DNA of 42,855 nucleotides. Source: Verrucomicrobiaceae bacterium. GTDB taxonomy: Bacteria; Verrucomicrobiota; Verrucomicrobiia; Verrucomicrobiales; Verrucomicrobiaceae. A model generated the notes under the pieces. The model was not told the origin of the DNA and made no database searches. It was given only the letters and a program-made list of their open reading frames with translations. Both the position numbers and the translations under genes were made by a program. Each line of letters opens with the position of its first letter. Position 1 is the stretch's first letter. This document shows positions 39,904 to 42,855 of this stretch, piece after piece. The stretch is from the NCBI GenBank assembly GCA_027489965.1, contig JAIXZA010000100.1, positions 1 through 42,855 on the forward strand, given 5' to 3'.

Positions 39904-42855
39904 ATGAAGACCCAAACCACCCAATCGCTATCACTTCCCGTGCGCCTGACTCGCAGTCTGCGTACACCTCTTTGGAAGAAATCGATCTCTTCAGTGCTTC
40001 TTGCGCAGTTTGCTCTTTGGAGTATGCAGGTTAAAGGTGAAACCTGGACGCAGACTGGAGCTGGACCTTTCACCTGGACGACAGCAGCCAATTGGAACCC
40101 TTCTTCCGTTCCAAATGCCATTGATGCCAGCGCCATCTTGCAAACAGATGTTTTGGCCAACCAAACGATCAATTTAGCATCCGGTGTGGCAGGCAACATT
40201 ACACTCGGCACATTGACTCTTGGAGATCTTTTAGGGACGCAGACAATGACACTCGCGCCAGGGGTGGCAGGCAGTGGTTTAATTTTTGATGTCAACTCGG
40301 GCGCAGCCAGTCTTAATCACTTCAATAGCAACACAGACACCATTCAGACGGGGATTACGCTGAATGACAATCTGAATGCCAATATCTACGCTGGGACGAT
40401 CTCTCTGAACGGCGCTGCCAACGCCCAGATTGCTCTGAATGGAACAGGCAACTTCATCAAAAACGGCGCTGGACGCGTCCAGCTCAACCCCAACAACGCG
40501 GCCTACACAGGTAATTGGGTCCTAAATTTGGGGACAATCGATCTGGGCGCAGGTGCAAATAATTCGACTCCTACTTCTTTGGGCACGGGAACGGGCGGCA
40601 TCATCCTCAATGGGAGCGGCTCAGCTGGCCTGACAATTTTGAGCCTCCAGTCGAATGGAACTGGAGCCAACGGCACCTCAACCTGGACAGGGAATAATAA
40701 CGTGATCGTCAATGGTTCTTCCACGATTGATGTTCGCCGTAACTTTGTGGGTGGTGCCAATGATGGAGTCACGCATATCCTCAATAATTTAACCCTGAAT
40801 GGTGGTGTTTTCGTTACTCAATCCAATAACAGTCATCGCCTTCGCTTTGACGGCACGACGACACTCATTGGGGATACCAATGTCTTTTCAGTAAGTGCCA
40901 ATACTACGGCTGGTTTTGCCAATCTCACCCTGCAGGGAGCCATCACAGATGGTTCCAATAGCCGAGCCCTTATTAAAGAAGGAACTGGGCGCATGATCGT
41001 CTCAAATGTTGCCAATACTTATGATGGTGTGACAGCCATCAAAGATGGTGTATTTCAGGTCGCAACGGGCGCTAATCTAGGAACTGGAGCCATTTATGTG
41101 AATGGCGGCGCGCTGGCACTGACCTCAGCGGCCCAGACCAGCCTGGCCACGGGTGGTCTGAATCTTGTTTCTCAATTGGGCACTAGTCGCTCATCACTCG
41201 CAGCCATTGTGAATACTGGCTTTTTGATTGATGGGGCCAATCCACTGGCGGTCAATGTGCCGACTTATGGGATGGCTCTGGAAGTGGATAACATTGCTAA
41301 CAACATCGACCTCAGTCAGGTCGGCGGTGCTGGCAATGGCCGCGTTTATCTTAGCAACACCCTCGGATTTGACTCCACTTATACAGGTGTGGTAACGGCG
41401 AACACGGGTGGCATCATACGCCTTGCGTCTGCGACGAATAACTTGATTCTCAACACGGCCAATCAGCTCGGTGGGGCTGGGGCAACAAGTGCTCTGACCT
41501 TTGGTGTGGATTGGGCGAATCCTACTCTTTTTGCAAATGTTGCAGCCATTACGCACGGCACTGGCGGTACAGTTTCTGTTCGGGCAAATAATTCCAACAC
41601 CTTGGGAGCAGTCACGGTGAATCGCGGTGTCACTCTGAATATCAATGGCGCAGTCACGACTCCACTCGGCACAGGAGTTGTGACGGCTCTTGGCGGCACG
41701 ATCAACACCGATAATGCCACGGCTGCCCAGTTTGGTAACACGGACTTCCGCCTATTTGGTGGTAGCACCCTTTTGCTTGATAACCGTGGCGTCGTTGGGG
41801 CCAGCACGGATCGCCGAATGATTAATACGACTTCTCTTGCGCTCACTTCCTCGACTCTCAGCTACGCATCCGATGGGGGTGCTGCTGGGATCTCGGCGCA
41901 GACCGTCGGGAGCCTGACCTACCGTGGTGGTAGCTTCCTCAACATCGGTCGCGATGGCGCCACAGCGGGTTCCCGTGCAGACCTGACCGTCACTGGCGGC
42001 CTGACTCGTGCGAATGGAGGCACGCTCGTTCTCGGTCAATTGGATGCACAGGCGGCGACCCTGGGCACCGCCAGCGCCACGTCGAGAATCTTGCTCACAT
42101 CGGCTCCTGCAGTCAACAATGGTATGATCGGAGCCAACATTGCTCTCCTTGGTGGTGCAAATATGCAGGATACGAGTCTTCCGCTGTTTACATCCTACAA
42201 CGCAACCAATGGGATTGAGGCCGCCGCCTTTGGAGTCACTGCGACCAACGTCACGGGTATCAACACATCCACCGCCTCGACGATCCTCGACATCAACGGC
42301 ATCACGGGCACCAATACCCTGACGGCAAACGTCAATGCCCAGGCTGTCCGTCTTCGCACCACTGCAAACACCCAGGTTCTTGCCAACGGTGGGTTCACCG
42401 TCAATGTCGGTACCACCGCCACCGCTGGGCAGGGGGCCGGGCTTTATCTCGTGCATACGGCCAACGATACGGTGGCTCACACGGCCAACTTTGCCTTTGG
42501 CAGCCAGGAGGGTCTGATTTACACCGCAACGCCGGGTGGAACCAATGGTATCGTCAATCTTACGGGCACAATCACTGGCAGCAACGGCATCACGCGCTTT
42601 GGGCCCGGCATTTTGTCTTTAGCACCTGCCGCGGCCACGGGTAACACCTTCACTGGCGCATTGACGATCAATTCGGGTGAAACCCGCATATCACAGGGTG
42701 GTGCGGGTGCAGCAGTAGCGGCTGGCGGGACCATCAATCCTGCTGCCGCCAATAACATCGACCTCTGGGGTGGCTCGGTTTACCTTGCGACGGCCAACGC
42801 GCGTTACAACAACAACATCACTTTCAACAATGACGCTCGTCTTGGTAACATGAAC
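39904..42855 (+). CDS. Giant autotransporter-associated beta-strand-repeat protein, 3' end beyond window
   Basis: Open frame from ATG at 39904 to the window end (984 codons, no stop). A long N-terminal region (~45 residues with basic start and hydrophobic core SVLLAQFALWSMQVKG) is an extended signal peptide. Then follow ETWTQTGAGPFTWTTAANWNPSSVPN and many beta-helix repeats of the PATR type, such as ALIKEGTGRMIVSNVANTYDGVTAIKDGVFQVATGANLGTGAIYVNGG and RFGPGILSLAPAAATGNTFTGALTINSGETRI. It is rich in Gly/Asn/Thr/Ala/Leu and almost free of Cys. Such proteins form long surface fibres or adhesins. Whether it ends in an autotransporter barrel or a sorting signal cannot be seen here. Confidence 0.93.
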   Translation, partial: MKTQTTQSLSLPVRLTRSLRTPLWKKSISSVLLAQFALWSMQVKGETWTQTGAGPFTWTTAANWNPSSVPNAIDASAILQTDVLANQTINLASGVAGNITLGTLTLGDLLGTQTMTLAPGVAGSGLIFDVNSGAASLNHFNSNTDTIQTGITLNDNLNANIYAGTISLNGAANAQIALNGTGNFIKNGAGRVQLNPNNAAYTGNWVLNLGTIDLGAGANNSTPTSLGTGTGGIILNGSGSAGLTILSLQSNGTGANGTSTWTGNNNVIVNGSSTIDVRRNFVGGANDGVTHILNNLTLNGGVFVTQSNNSHRLRFDGTTTLIGDTNVFSVSANTTAGFANLTLQGAITDGSNSRALIKEGTGRMIVSNVANTYDGVTAIKDGVFQVATGANLGTGAIYVNGGALALTSAAQTSLATGGLNLVSQLGTSRSSLAAIVNTGFLIDGANPLAVNVPTYGMALEVDNIANNIDLSQVGGAGNGRVYLSNTLGFDSTYTGVVTANTGGIIRLASATNNLILNTANQLGGAGATSALTFGVDWANPTLFANVAAITHGTGGTVSVRANNSNTLGAVTVNRGVTLNINGAVTTPLGTGVVTALGGTINTDNATAAQFGNTDFRLFGGSTLLLDNRGVVGASTDRRMINTTSLALTSSTLSYASDGGAAGISAQTVGSLTYRGGSFLNIGRDGATAGSRADLTVTGGLTRANGGTLVLGQLDAQAATLGTASATSRILLTSAPAVNNGMIGANIALLGGANMQDTSLPLFTSYNATNGIEAAAFGVTATNVTGINTSTASTILDINGITGTNTLTANVNAQAVRLRTTANTQVLANGGFTVNVGTTATAGQGAGLYLVHTANDTVAHTANFAFGSQEGLIYTATPGGTNGIVNLTGTITGSNGITRFGPGILSLAPAAATGNTFTGALTINSGETRISQGGAGAAVAAGGTINPAAANNIDLWGGSVYLATANARYNNNITFNNDARLGNMN

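Overview
The window looks like a chromosomal segment of a Gram-negative bacterium of the phylum Verrucomicrobiota, probably near Prosthecobacter/Verrucomicrobium. This is inferred from protein content, not from a marker gene: no rRNA or tRNA gene is visible. Pointers are the very large autotransporter-repeat protein, a BlaI/M56 peptidase pair, a sigma/anti-sigma/beta-propeller cluster, a family-10 pectate lyase, a sialate O-acetylesterase, a PQQ-like propeller, many signal peptides, and a general lack of clear Shine-Dalgarno sequences. Two genes run off the ends: a myeloperoxidase-like haem peroxidase at 1-1262 (minus) and the autotransporter-repeat protein at 39904-42855 (plus).

Layout. 1-5.6 kb, minus strand: haem peroxidase with a (QPPQG)9 linker, AraC-type regulator, coiled-coil membrane protein, exported MsrA, and an unusual Mrr-like/bactofilin-like fusion. 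5.7-8.1 kb: SurA-like chaperone, a small ParE-type toxin-antitoxin pair, and a lipoprotein alpha/beta hydrolase. 8.2-12.8 kb, plus strand: two palindromic operators, then blaI, an M56 (BlaR1-like) peptidase with an ExbD/TolR-like C-terminus, a small membrane protein and a PL10 pectate lyase. 12.8-13.35 kb: gene-free, with repeat-like sequence and a perfect 13-bp hairpin. 13.35-16.06 kb: compact five-gene unit (DUF2089 regulator, three membrane proteins, AlkD-type glycosylase). 16.3-17.4 kb: gamma carbonic anhydrase and HU, divergent.

17.5-23.0 kb, minus strand: sigma factor, overlapping membrane anti-sigma-like protein, and a 1083-residue secreted beta-propeller protein, probably one operon. 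23.1-29.6 kb: prolyl oligopeptidase, CBS protein, secreted hypothetical protein, small membrane protein, PQQ-like propeller, DUF6702 protein, Uma2 endonuclease. 29.6-34.3 kb: M1 metallopeptidase, TSUP permease, a BrnT/BrnA toxin-antitoxin pair coupled to a VanZ-like gene, and a glyoxalase. 34.3-39.3 kb: TetA-like exporter, YicC ribonuclease, outer-membrane barrel protein, sialate O-acetylesterase. After a 0.6-kb gene-free leader the giant autotransporter-repeat gene begins.

The general theme is envelope and extracellular biology: exported peptidases, polysaccharide-active enzymes, oxidative defence (haem peroxidase, MsrA) and two apparent signal-transduction units (BlaI/M56-ExbD and sigma/anti-sigma/propeller). 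I see no CRISPR array, prophage or intact insertion sequence. The items most worth following up are the M56-ExbD fusion under tandem BlaI operators, the Mrr-bactofilin fusion, the sigma/anti-sigma/propeller operon and the bacterial MPO-like peroxidase. All family assignments were made by reading the sequence, without database searches.
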